Below are positions 25,022 through 32,000 of a stretch of DNA of 64,000 nt, one piece after another. Source of the stretch: UM-FILTER-40-17 sp032251335 (GTDB lineage: Bacteria > Bacteroidota > Bacteroidia > Flavobacteriales > Flavobacteriaceae); contig JAVVDW010000002.1 in assembly GCA_032251335.1 (NCBI GenBank), forward strand, positions 127,266 through 191,265. Direction: 5' to 3'. The stretch's first letter is position 1. Each line of letters opens with the position of its first letter. The notes beneath the pieces were generated by a model. That model saw nothing but the letters and a program-made list of their open reading frames with translations. It ran no database searches and was not told where the DNA came from. The position numbers were made by a program, and so were the translations under genes.

Positions 25022-25432
25022 TCAATTTTTTATCTGATATTTTTTTGAAAGGATATAAAACTGGAAAAGCAACAGTACACAACCGATTGCAACCGAATTT
25101 ACAAAAACCTTGTTGTGAAAAAACGAGATATCGGGCAAGGAAATGGTTGAGAAAAAATGGTTCATCGCGGTAAACCACGTTGCATTTCCGGTTGAATCCG
25201 TATTAAACGAAAGCAACACCAACGCACCAACCAAAACAATCATCACGAACCAGCCATTTTTACTGATGAGCGGTTGATAGACCGAAACTGATGGTGGTTG
25301 AGCAATGGCAATTTTATCTAATACCTTGGCGGTAAAGTCTACGGATGGAGCCACGTGATGGCTGTTGCGAACCTGATTTTCAATCATTTGGTCTATAACG
25401 CTCCAATCTTCCGGTTGATCTGTCTTTTTCAT
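25022..25432 (-). CDS. Small membrane protein, probable anti-sigma factor partner
   Basis: 136 residues. The N-terminal 45 residues are soluble and polar (DWSVIDQMIENQVRNSHHVA, then FTAKVLDKI), followed by two membrane helices near 61-79 and 110-128. The gene directly follows the ECF sigma factor gene on the same strand with 42 bp between. That position and topology (cytoplasmic helix, then membrane spans) are those of anti-sigma factors, but no zinc-binding HxxxCxxC motif is present, so the role is inferred from context. It resembles small Bacteroidota proteins often found after sigma factors. Confidence 0.55.
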   Translation of the reverse strand: MKKTDQPEDWSVIDQMIENQVRNSHHVAPSVDFTAKVLDKIAIAQPPSVSVYQPLISKNGWFVMIVLVGALVLLSFNTDSTGNATWFTAMNHFFSTISLPDISFFHNKVFVNSVAIGCVLLLFQFYILSKKYQIKN

Positions 25433-25474
25433 TATTCCTTATTTAATCTGTTGTGTAAATATATCTTCAAAACG

Positions 25475-26041
25475 TCAAATGGCGAGCAATTGTTTTTTTT
25501 CAAGCATTGATTTCAGCTTGTTTCTAATCCTAAAAAGTTTCACTTTGGCATTGTTTTCACTAATCCCGATGATGTTTCCAATATCACTCAAGCTCAGTTT
25601 GTCGTAATAAAACATTTTTACAAACGCACTTTCTTCAGCAGGCAAGCTTTCAATACACAATCTGACGGTGTGCTCTTTTTGTTCTATTTCGCCGTATGCA
25701 TCCGTTCCAGCATTTGTGTCAGTCATGTATTTGGTTGACTTCTCATCTATACTGTCTGTACGGTGCCTTGCATTTTTTCGGATGTAATCTAAACAGGATC
25801 GGTAGGCAATCCTGTAGAGCCAACTTGAAAATTTAGAATCGCCCCGAAACTGTTTGAGCGACAAATAGGCTTTCACAAATGCATCTTGAGCAACTTCATC
25901 AGCTTCTTCTTTGTTTCGCAACATGCTATAAACCAACGAAAATACCATGTGCTGATACCGACCGACTAAAACAGCGTATGCCCTTTCATCGCCCAAAAGC
26001 GACCGGCTTACCATTTCATTGTCATCGTGTTGAGAAGCCAT
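25475..26041 (-). CDS. RNA polymerase sigma factor, ECF (sigma-70 family)
   Basis: 188 residues containing sigma region 2 (about 25-95, YQHMVFSLVYSMLRNKEEAD, AYLSLKQFRGDSKFSSWLYR) and region 4 (about 130-180, LPAEESAFVKMFYYDKLSLS with the HTH IGNIIGISENNAKVKLFR). No region 1 or 3, hence ECF. ATG 26041 is chosen over a TTG at 26053. A putative anti-sigma gene follows. The target promoters are not visible here. Upstream, on the other strand, lies a DUF6249 gene that in related bacteria is often next to such sigma factors. Confidence 0.94.
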   Translation of the reverse strand: MASQHDDNEMVSRSLLGDERAYAVLVGRYQHMVFSLVYSMLRNKEEADEVAQDAFVKAYLSLKQFRGDSKFSSWLYRIAYRSCLDYIRKNARHRTDSIDEKSTKYMTDTNAGTDAYGEIEQKEHTVRLCIESLPAEESAFVKMFYYDKLSLSDIGNIIGISENNAKVKLFRIRNKLKSMLEKKQLLAI

Positions 26042-26354
26042 GCTGTTTTTCAAAATGAGTTCTTAAAGTTAAACTTTATTTTCGATTGTATGACGCACTT
26101 CGCCCCGCAAGGTTACAACATGAATTCTTATTCACTTTTTAATGAATAGACTTTAGTGAAAATTTTGTGGTATCTATACAATTATCTATTCTTGAACCTG
26201 TCAATTTTGTGGTTTGGTTATATAGCTTTCCTCAACGATAGAAACAAAGACTTGATTAAAGATGTTCTATCTTCAATAAATTTTGAAAATTATCGTAACC
26301 TTTTTTTAAATTGCCTGTCATACGTTCAGTTATCAACTTAAAAAAAATATTATC

Positions 26355-26708
26355 ATGGAAGATGTTTTAGTCCCCCTTATTGTTTTTGGTACCTTTTTTG
26401 GCATATTGTATATGTACTTCACCACCCGAAACAAAGAACGTTTGGCATTGATTGAAAAAGGCGCCGACGCGCAGATTTTCTTTTCAGAAAAGAAAAGCGA
26501 CGGTGTGCCCTTCTGGAAAGTATTTGTTTTGAACTTTTCTTTCCTTTGTATCGGCATCGGTTTGGGCGTATTTTTGGCAAACTTGTTTGTCAACAACCTA
26601 AAAATGGACGATGATGTGGCCTATCCGGCTTCCATCTTTTTGTTCTCAGGTTTGGGGTTGCTTACCAGTTTCTTACTTTCCAAAAAGCTATTAGCCGACA
26701 AAGAATAA
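26355..26708 (+). CDS. DUF6249-family membrane protein
   Basis: 117 residues with three membrane helices, near 5-22, 52-72 and 85-106, and a short positively charged loop TTRNKERLALIEKGADAQIF after the first helix, which is the signature of the family. Function unknown. It is divergent from the sigma factor gene, from which a 313-bp spacer separates it, and is a plausible member of that regulon. A hairpin that could terminate it lies 75 bp after the stop. Confidence 0.8.
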   Translation: MEDVLVPLIVFGTFFGILYMYFTTRNKERLALIEKGADAQIFFSEKKSDGVPFWKVFVLNFSFLCIGIGLGVFLANLFVNNLKMDDDVAYPASIFLFSGLGLLTSFLLSKKLLADKE

Positions 26709-27065
26709 TGTGTTGCATGCCGAAAACACCAAGTCTTTAGTGCAGACTTGTGTCTTACATCCGAATGTATTGTCTTAAAATGAACCGCAAGCCTTTGTAA
26801 ATAGGGTCTTGCGGTATTTGTTGTTTTCAGGTATTAGTAATGTTTTAAAGAGCCACAATAAAAACACAAAATCTTCTGAAATACGTCCCTTTAGTGTAGT
26901 CTTGTAGTCTGTATGTTGCGCGTCCGGGTTAAGAAATTTATAATTTCCACTCATTTTAGCATGCTTTTAAAATAGTAAAGACTTTTATTTGGTGGAAGCA
27001 TGCGAAAGATGCGCAGTGACATTTTTTTCAATAGTAAGAATACCAAGAAAAAAGAAGATAAAAAA
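26709..27065. other. Non-coding region between the DUF6249 gene and the SRP RNA gene
   Basis: No credible gene. It holds an inverted repeat CAAGTCT/AGACTTG (26730-26750), a terminator-like hairpin (26784-26815), a second degenerate copy of CTTTAGTG-AG-CTTGT-like sequence (about 26889-26910 against 26734-26754), and a GCATGCTT/AAGCATGC inverted repeat (26959-27003, 29-base loop). Confidence 0.6.
26784..26823 (+). terminator. Terminator-like hairpin after the DUF6249 gene
   Basis: ACCGCAAG (26784-26791) pairs exactly with CTTGCGGT (26808-26815), with an inner CCT/AGG pairing, followed by a T-rich stretch ATTTGTTGTTTT. Confidence 0.55.
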
Positions 27066-27160
27066 GGCAAGTAGCTACATCACACCGCTACGACCGCCTT
27101 ACCTTTGCTGCGTTCCCGCCCTGGAGGAGTTCGGCAGGAGCTGGTTGTGTAGTACTTGCC
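27066..27160 (-). ncRNA. ffs: Signal recognition particle RNA, 4.5S type
   Basis: Scaffold RNA of the SRP that binds Ffh and works with FtsY in cotranslational membrane targeting. Read on the minus strand, the 95-nt RNA begins GGCAAGTAC and ends GTACTTGCC-like GCTACTTGCC, so its ends pair. The centre contains the universal Ffh-binding element: CCAGGGCGGGAACGCAGCAA, with a CG-GGAA-CG tetraloop (plus 27113-27116 complement) and the asymmetric AGCA/CCAG loops. No Alu domain, as in small bacterial forms. A T-rich stretch follows the 3' end on this strand. A perfect promoter ends a few bases before the 5' end. The reading frame across it on the plus strand is not a gene. Confidence 0.95.
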
Positions 27161-27164
27161 GTTG

Positions 27165-27197
27165 CAAATGTAATGTATTTTTGCTTTTTTTCTCAAA
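27165..27197 (-). promoter_or_regulatory. Promoter of the SRP RNA gene
   Basis: On the minus strand TTTG (plus 27194-27197), 21 bp, then TACATTTG (plus 27165-27172). The predicted start, about 5 bases past the box, coincides with the 5' end of the RNA at 27160. Confidence 0.7.
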
Positions 27198-27225
27198 AAA
27201 ATCAAAAATAAGTCAAGTGAAGCGT

Positions 27226-27259
27226 TTTATATATTTTTCGGGTCATTTACATACATTTG
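27226..27259 (+). promoter_or_regulatory. Promoter of the glutaminyl cyclase gene
   Basis: An exact -7 box TACATTTG at 27252-27259 with a weak -33 (TTTA at 27226-27229, 22-bp spacer). The start codon is 59 bp downstream. It is divergent from the SRP RNA promoter. Confidence 0.45.
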
Positions 27260-27317
27260 CAGTATAAAATTTTGTGTTTTGAAGACAATCATCTCAACCG
27301 AAAGCCTCCCGAAAATT

Positions 27318-28358
27318 ATGTATAAGTTATGCTGTGTCGGATTCATTTTTTTGTTGCCATTAAGCTGTAACAATGCTTCGTCAAGTGTGGATGATATAAT
27401 ACTGAAAATTTCATCCAAACAACAAAAACCCATCCAATTGGGCGATACGCTTAGGCTCGAAATCATTGAAAAAAAACAGCGAGAAATGCAGCCTATTTCT
27501 TATAAAATTGGAGCCGTATCACTTCCGGTTTTGGATAAGGCTACAGTGATTTTAACCGATTGTCTGCTTGGTAAACAAACGCTTGAAGCTACTTTTTCTG
27601 ATGGAAAGCAAAGAACGACTGCCTCAGTGGCATTGGAAATTTTGTCGGATAGAACACCGTCTTTACTCAAGTATGAAGTTTTGCAAACCTATCCGCATGA
27701 TATGAATGCCTACACACAAGGCTTGGAGTTTTATAAGGATACTTTGTATGAAAGTACGGGGCAATACGGAAATTCTTCTTTGCGAAGTGTAAATTTTGAA
27801 ACCGGTGAAGTTTGGAAGAAAACTGAGCTCGACAAAAAATATTTTGCAGAAGGTATTACCATCCTCAATGATAAAATATACCAACTTACCTGGCAAGAGA
27901 ACACCGGTTTCGTATATGATGTAAATACCTTTTCAAAAATTCAAAACTTTGATTACCATCAGTCTAAAGAAGGTTGGGGACTTTGTAGCGATGGAAAAAA
28001 ACTTTACAAATCTGACGGTACAGAAAAAATTTGGATGTTGGATCCGGCTACTTTTCAAGAAAGCGGATTTATACAAGTAAGCACAAACACCCGAATGATA
28101 GAAAGTGTGAATGAGTTGGAATGGGTGGCTGGTAAAATCTATGCCAATATCTATCAACGCAACGCCATAGCTATCATCAATCCGAAGCATGGCGGGGTGG
28201 AGGCCGTGATAGATTTGAGTGCTTTAAAAGAAAAAGTCACACAACACGACAAATTAGATGTGCTCAATGGTATAGCTTACCATCCAACCAGAAAAACTAT
28301 TTTTGTAACCGGAAAAAATTGGGATAAGCTGTTCGAAATAAAAATATTGGAAGAATAA
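27318..28358 (+). CDS. Glutaminyl-peptide cyclotransferase, lipoprotein
   Basis: Converts N-terminal Gln of proteins to pyroglutamate; plant-type (beta-propeller) fold. The 346 residues begin with a lipoprotein signal (FIFLLPLSC, lipid-attached Cys near 17), then about 110 residues of a beta-rich N-terminal part, and the cyclase domain from about 128 with YPHDMNAYTQGLEFYKDTLY near 129-148, GTENWGKLYKSDGT-like WGLCSDGKKLYKSDGT and LNGIAYHPTRKTIFVTGKNW near 313-332. ATG 27318 is chosen; the longer frame starts with TTG and disrupts the signal. Acting in the envelope, it probably caps exported proteins that end in Gln after signal cleavage, a common event in Bacteroidota. Confidence 0.92.
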   Translation: MYKLCCVGFIFLLPLSCNNASSSVDDIILKISSKQQKPIQLGDTLRLEIIEKKQREMQPISYKIGAVSLPVLDKATVILTDCLLGKQTLEATFSDGKQRTTASVALEILSDRTPSLLKYEVLQTYPHDMNAYTQGLEFYKDTLYESTGQYGNSSLRSVNFETGEVWKKTELDKKYFAEGITILNDKIYQLTWQENTGFVYDVNTFSKIQNFDYHQSKEGWGLCSDGKKLYKSDGTEKIWMLDPATFQESGFIQVSTNTRMIESVNELEWVAGKIYANIYQRNAIAIINPKHGGVEAVIDLSALKEKVTQHDKLDVLNGIAYHPTRKTIFVTGKNWDKLFEIKILEE

Positions 28359-28378
28359 GCAGATAAAACACTTTAAAA

Positions 28379-30067
28379 ATGTTTAAAAAACCTGAGAAAA
28401 TATTGATGGTGTTTTTGTTGATGCTGTTGGTTGTCAACCTTTTTCAAGGTGCGTTTACAAACCTTCTATACGATGAAGCCTACTATTGGTATTTTGCACA
28501 AAACCTCGATTGGGGATATTTTGACCATCCGCCTATGGTGGCCTTATGGATTTTTATTGGCAACTTGTTTTTTGATGGAACATTGGGTATTCGGCTGATA
28601 AGTTCTCTGAGCTTTGTCGTAACCTTTTGGTTGATATGGAAAATGATAGACCATCCCGATAAGAAACAATTTCAATGGCTTTTCATACTTATTGTCAGTG
28701 GGATGGCCTTGTTTAATACCTATGGCTTTTTTATGGTTCCCGATACGCCTTTGGTGTTCTTCGGTGCTCTGTTTTTGTATGCTTACAAACGCTTTTTAGA
28801 AGAGAATGCTTGGCGCTATGCATTGTTGTTGTCCGTATCTATGGCGGGTTTAATGTACAGCAAATACCACGGCGTGCTCCTCATCTTTTTTGTGTTGCTT
28901 TCACATTATAAAATTTTTCTCAACAAACGTTTTTTGATTGCTGCAACATTGGCACTTATTTTATATCTACCACATTTGTATTGGTTGTATGAAAACGATT
29001 TTGTGTCTGTTCAGTACCACCTGTTCGATAGAAACCGGCACGGATACAGATCAAAAAATCATTGGAATTATTTGATAGATCAAATCGCTATTGGCGGATT
29101 GCTTTCTCCTTTTGTGTATTGGGCCGTTGTGAAAATGAAAAGCAAAAACGTATTTGAAAAGGGTTTAAAATTTATCTTCTTCGGATTTTTCTTGTTTTTT
29201 CTTCTGTCAACTTTTCAAAAGAAATCTCAAGCGCAGTGGGTGATTATGAACGTTTTTCCACTTGTTATTTTCACCTTTCTATACGCTTTGGAGAAAAAAA
29301 CATTTAGAAAGTATTTGATGATTTTCGGAACACTCAGTTTGGTGTTGATGACCTACATCAGATTTGCCCTAGTGTTTCCCAAAGTCTCCCCAATTGACCA
29401 CGAGGTTCATTGGACCGCGTCTTGGCCAAAAGAGTTATACGAAAAATCCGGTGGAAAATCGGCCGTGTTCTACGATTCCTACAAAAACGCCGCACTCTAT
29501 GCTTTCTATTCCGGATTGGATGCCTTTAGCCTAAATTCCTTGTATTCTCGAGAAAATCAATACAGTATTGATGATTCTGAAGAAAAAGTTCAGGGAAAAG
29601 ATGTGATGCTGGTTTATACTTTAGATTCATTACCCGCCGATTTCAGCATGTTGGCAAGGCGAAAGAAAAATAAAGATAAGTTTTTTCATGCCAGTCATTT
29701 TGATGATTTTGAATCGTTTCGGAAAGCCTATATCTCTTTACATTCGGAAAGCATCGGCCTCAAAAACAGTGATTTGACTTTTGAATTGGTCATTGGCAAT
29801 CCATACAACAGAGACATTCATGTCCAACAGTCCGATTTCACGGGGGTATTCTTCAATGAACGAAAACGAGTTTTGGAGGAATCAGGTCTAAATTTTTCCA
29901 CAGATTTTCCACAAAAAATTCTTTTGAAAGCCGGTGAAAAACGGCGTATTGACGGAAACGTAACTTTTCAAAAACCAGGACATGCCGAAGCCAAGTTTTT
30001 GACGATAACATTTGCAGAAAAAGGATTTTTACCGGGCTATCAAGGCGAACCCATACCTATAAATTAA
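28379..30067 (+). CDS. Glycosyltransferase family 39 / ArnT-like membrane transferase
   Basis: 562 residues. About eleven membrane helices in residues 10-340 and the PMT_2 motif DEAYYWYFAQNLDWGYFDHP near 27-46 in the first periplasmic loop, with the catalytic Asp-Glu pair, and later PDTPLVFFGALF. The C-terminal 200 residues lie in the periplasm and include a beta-rich segment after residue 440. It should transfer a sugar from polyprenyl phosphate to a lipid or protein outside the inner membrane. It starts 20 bp after the cyclase gene and overlaps DUF4271 by 1 base. Confidence 0.88.
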   Translation: MFKKPEKILMVFLLMLLVVNLFQGAFTNLLYDEAYYWYFAQNLDWGYFDHPPMVALWIFIGNLFFDGTLGIRLISSLSFVVTFWLIWKMIDHPDKKQFQWLFILIVSGMALFNTYGFFMVPDTPLVFFGALFLYAYKRFLEENAWRYALLLSVSMAGLMYSKYHGVLLIFFVLLSHYKIFLNKRFLIAATLALILYLPHLYWLYENDFVSVQYHLFDRNRHGYRSKNHWNYLIDQIAIGGLLSPFVYWAVVKMKSKNVFEKGLKFIFFGFFLFFLLSTFQKKSQAQWVIMNVFPLVIFTFLYALEKKTFRKYLMIFGTLSLVLMTYIRFALVFPKVSPIDHEVHWTASWPKELYEKSGGKSAVFYDSYKNAALYAFYSGLDAFSLNSLYSRENQYSIDDSEEKVQGKDVMLVYTLDSLPADFSMLARRKKNKDKFFHASHFDDFESFRKAYISLHSESIGLKNSDLTFELVIGNPYNRDIHVQQSDFTGVFFNERKRVLEESGLNFSTDFPQKILLKAGEKRRIDGNVTFQKPGHAEAKFLTITFAEKGFLPGYQGEPIPIN

Positions 30068-30720
30068 TGGATATGGAACGCATCATTTTAAATACGGATT
30101 GGGTTTTTTATGTGATGCTTTGCTGCATGGTCTTGATTTCTTTTTCCAAATATTTTAACGAATCTAAGTTTTTTGACCTGCTCACCGTGCTGTCTTCCAA
30201 AAAGTTTTTTGTGACGGCCCACAGAGAAGACACCCTGATTATCAATCGATTTAATGTACTGCTATTTATAAACCAGCTACTTGTTTTTAGCCTTTTGGTT
30301 TACTTGCTGGGTTACACGGTTGTCAAAGCTGATGCAGAGACAGACTTTCTGTTGTTTATAAAGATTTTACTGGTTTTTGGACTTTTTATTTTTGTCAAAT
30401 TCGGATTGGACACTCTTTTGGGATACATTTTCAAAATTTCCCAATTTGTCATAGAATTTAACCTCGTAAAATTGACGTATCGCAACTTTTTGGGTTTGTT
30501 GCTGATTCCTTTTGTATTTTTTTTATATGTGAGCATGCCACTTTCTTTGACAGATGCCATTATTATAGGTGCCATTATCATTACCATAAACGGATATGCT
30601 TTTTTTCGTGCTTTTTTTAATTTTAGAAAATTCGTTCAGCCGCATCTGTTTTATTTTATTTTATATCTTTGCGCCTTAGAAATTGCACCATACGCAATTC
30701 TAATTAAGTGGTTTTTTTAA
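30067..30720 (+). CDS. DUF4271 membrane protein
   Basis: 217 residues with five or six membrane helices, near 11-28, 62-82, 92-115, 136-152 and 160-183, and a short charged cytoplasmic stretch after the first (SSKKFFVTAHREDTLIINRF). The family is restricted to Bacteroidota and normally precedes hemD, as here, but no function has been demonstrated. The start ATG overlaps the previous stop codon by one base, and hemD starts 31 bp after the stop. A role coupled to tetrapyrrole synthesis is possible only by association. Confidence 0.85.
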   Translation: MDMERIILNTDWVFYVMLCCMVLISFSKYFNESKFFDLLTVLSSKKFFVTAHREDTLIINRFNVLLFINQLLVFSLLVYLLGYTVVKADAETDFLLFIKILLVFGLFIFVKFGLDTLLGYIFKISQFVIEFNLVKLTYRNFLGLLLIPFVFFLYVSMPLSLTDAIIIGAIIITINGYAFFRAFFNFRKFVQPHLFYFILYLCALEIAPYAILIKWFF

Positions 30721-30751
30721 TGAGCAAAATATCCAAAAACTTACGAACTTT

Positions 30752-31501
30752 ATGAAAGTAAAAACCATTTTGGTTTCTCAACCGGACAACAAGAGCGAGA
30801 GTTTACCTTATCAGGAATTGCAGGAGAAACACAAATTGACCATTGATTTTCGCTCATTCATTCATGTAGAAGGGCTTAGCGCTAAAGATGTTCGCAACCA
30901 AAAAGTTGATTTAAATAAATACACGGCTATTATTTTAACCAGTCGCAATTCCGTAGATCATTTTTTTAGAGTGGCTGAGGAAATGCGTTTTAAAGCGCCC
31001 GACACACTCAAATACTTCTGTCAGTCCGAGGCCGTTGCCTACTATCTTCAAAAATATGTAGTCTATCGAAAGCGAAAAATTTACATAGGCGAACGCTCGT
31101 TTAAAGATTTAATTCCACACTTTAAAAAATATAAAGAAGAAAAATTCCTACTGCCTTGTTCAGATTCTTTAAAGCCGGAAGTACCCGAAGTACTAGATGG
31201 ACTGCAACTCAACTGGAAACAAGCGGTTTTTTATCAAACCAAAATGAGCGATCTTTCAGATTTGAGAGATGTGTACTATGACATGTTGGTTTTTTTCAGC
31301 CCAACAGGAATTCGTTCCCTTTACAAAAACTTTCCTGATTTTAAGCAAAACAACACCCGCATCGCCGTTTTTGGCAATTCTACACTCAAAGCTGCACAAG
31401 ATGAAGGTTTAAGAGTTGATTTACAAGCACCCACACCCGAAACGCCTTCTATGACGATGGCCTTGGATAAGTACATTACAGAAGTCAACAAAGGTAAATA
31501 G
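30752..31501 (+). CDS. hemD: Uroporphyrinogen-III synthase
   Basis: Cyclises hydroxymethylbilane to uroporphyrinogen III. HemD sequences are poorly conserved, but the two-domain pattern is visible in 249 residues: TAIILTSRNSVDHFFRVAEE near 58-77 and the matching MLVFFSPTGIRSLYKNF near 185-201 (the SPSGI-type loop), with FLLPCSDSLKPEVPEVL in the linking helix region. The adjacent DUF4271 gene supports the assignment, being its usual neighbour. It converges on the DUF1573 gene. No other heme genes are in the window. Confidence 0.88.
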   Translation: MKVKTILVSQPDNKSESLPYQELQEKHKLTIDFRSFIHVEGLSAKDVRNQKVDLNKYTAIILTSRNSVDHFFRVAEEMRFKAPDTLKYFCQSEAVAYYLQKYVVYRKRKIYIGERSFKDLIPHFKKYKEEKFLLPCSDSLKPEVPEVLDGLQLNWKQAVFYQTKMSDLSDLRDVYYDMLVFFSPTGIRSLYKNFPDFKQNNTRIAVFGNSTLKAAQDEGLRVDLQAPTPETPSMTMALDKYITEVNKGK

Positions 31502-31512
31502 CCTGAATTTGG

Positions 31513-31890
31513 CTACTGTGGCGTGATCACTTGACCTTTTATTTTCAAAGCCACAATAGGCGTGTCGGCGTTGCTGCTCACCGTGATGGTTTTGCGGATA
31601 GGACCCACTCTTTGAGTATCGTATTTTACCTCAATGACCCCTGTTTTACCGGGCGCAATAGGCGCATCGGGCTTTTTGGGCACTGTGCAGCCACAACTGG
31701 AAAGTACTTCTGTAATAACCAAGGGTTGATTGCCGGTATTGGTAAACTCAAACACACGAACACCATCTGCACCTTTGGCAATATCGCCATAGTCGATCGT
31801 TTCGGTTTTAAACTTAATTTTTGCCTGTGCATAAATTTCACCACTAAAACAGATAACGACCATTGCAAATATGTAGAGTACCTTTTTCAT
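31513..31890 (-). CDS. DUF1573-domain exported protein
   Basis: 125 residues. A signal peptide covers about 1-22 (ending CFSGEIYAQA), then a single immunoglobulin-like DUF1573 domain with RVFEFTNTGNQPLVITEVLS near 46-65, SSCGCTVPK and VKYDTQRVGPIRKTITV. The SCGC pair could bind a metal or form a disulphide. The family is very common in Bacteroidota envelopes, with no known molecular role. A -7 box lies 33 bp upstream of the start. It is divergent from valS. Confidence 0.9.
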   Translation of the reverse strand: MKKVLYIFAMVVICFSGEIYAQAKIKFKTETIDYGDIAKGADGVRVFEFTNTGNQPLVITEVLSSCGCTVPKKPDAPIAPGKTGVIEVKYDTQRVGPIRKTITVSSNADTPIVALKIKGQVITPQ

Positions 31891-31922
31891 AGTTTCACGA
31901 TTTTAAACCCATAAGAACCATT

Positions 31923-31930
31923 CAAATCTA
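31923..31930 (-). promoter_or_regulatory. TAnnTTTG -7 box for the DUF1573 gene
   Basis: CAAATCTA on the plus strand reads TAGATTTG on the minus strand, an exact match. No TTTG at the right distance. Confidence 0.35.
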
Positions 31931-31962
31931 CAAATTAATTTTAATATTGATTGGCTTATGAG

Positions 31963-31970
31963 TAATTTTG
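31963..31970 (+). promoter_or_regulatory. TAnnTTTG -7 box for valS
   Basis: TAATTTTG is an exact -7 match, 30 bp before the valS start. No convincing -33 box. Confidence 0.35.
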
Positions 31971-32000
31971 CTTTTTGCTACTCAAAAATTGAACCAATCT

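Noticed and set aside
26156..26341. 61-codon frame starting with GTG between the sigma factor and DUF6249 genes
   Set aside because: A hydrophobic start could be a small membrane protein, but it starts at GTG, has AT-driven composition, no good ribosome site, and no family I recognise.
26959..27003. GCATGCTT/AAGCATGC inverted repeat as a terminator
   Set aside because: The loop of 29 bases and the absence of a T tract make it unlikely; listed only within the spacer description.
26989..27267. 92-codon open frame crossing the SRP RNA gene
   Set aside because: It overlaps the conserved RNA on the opposite strand and reads through both promoters; no protein features.
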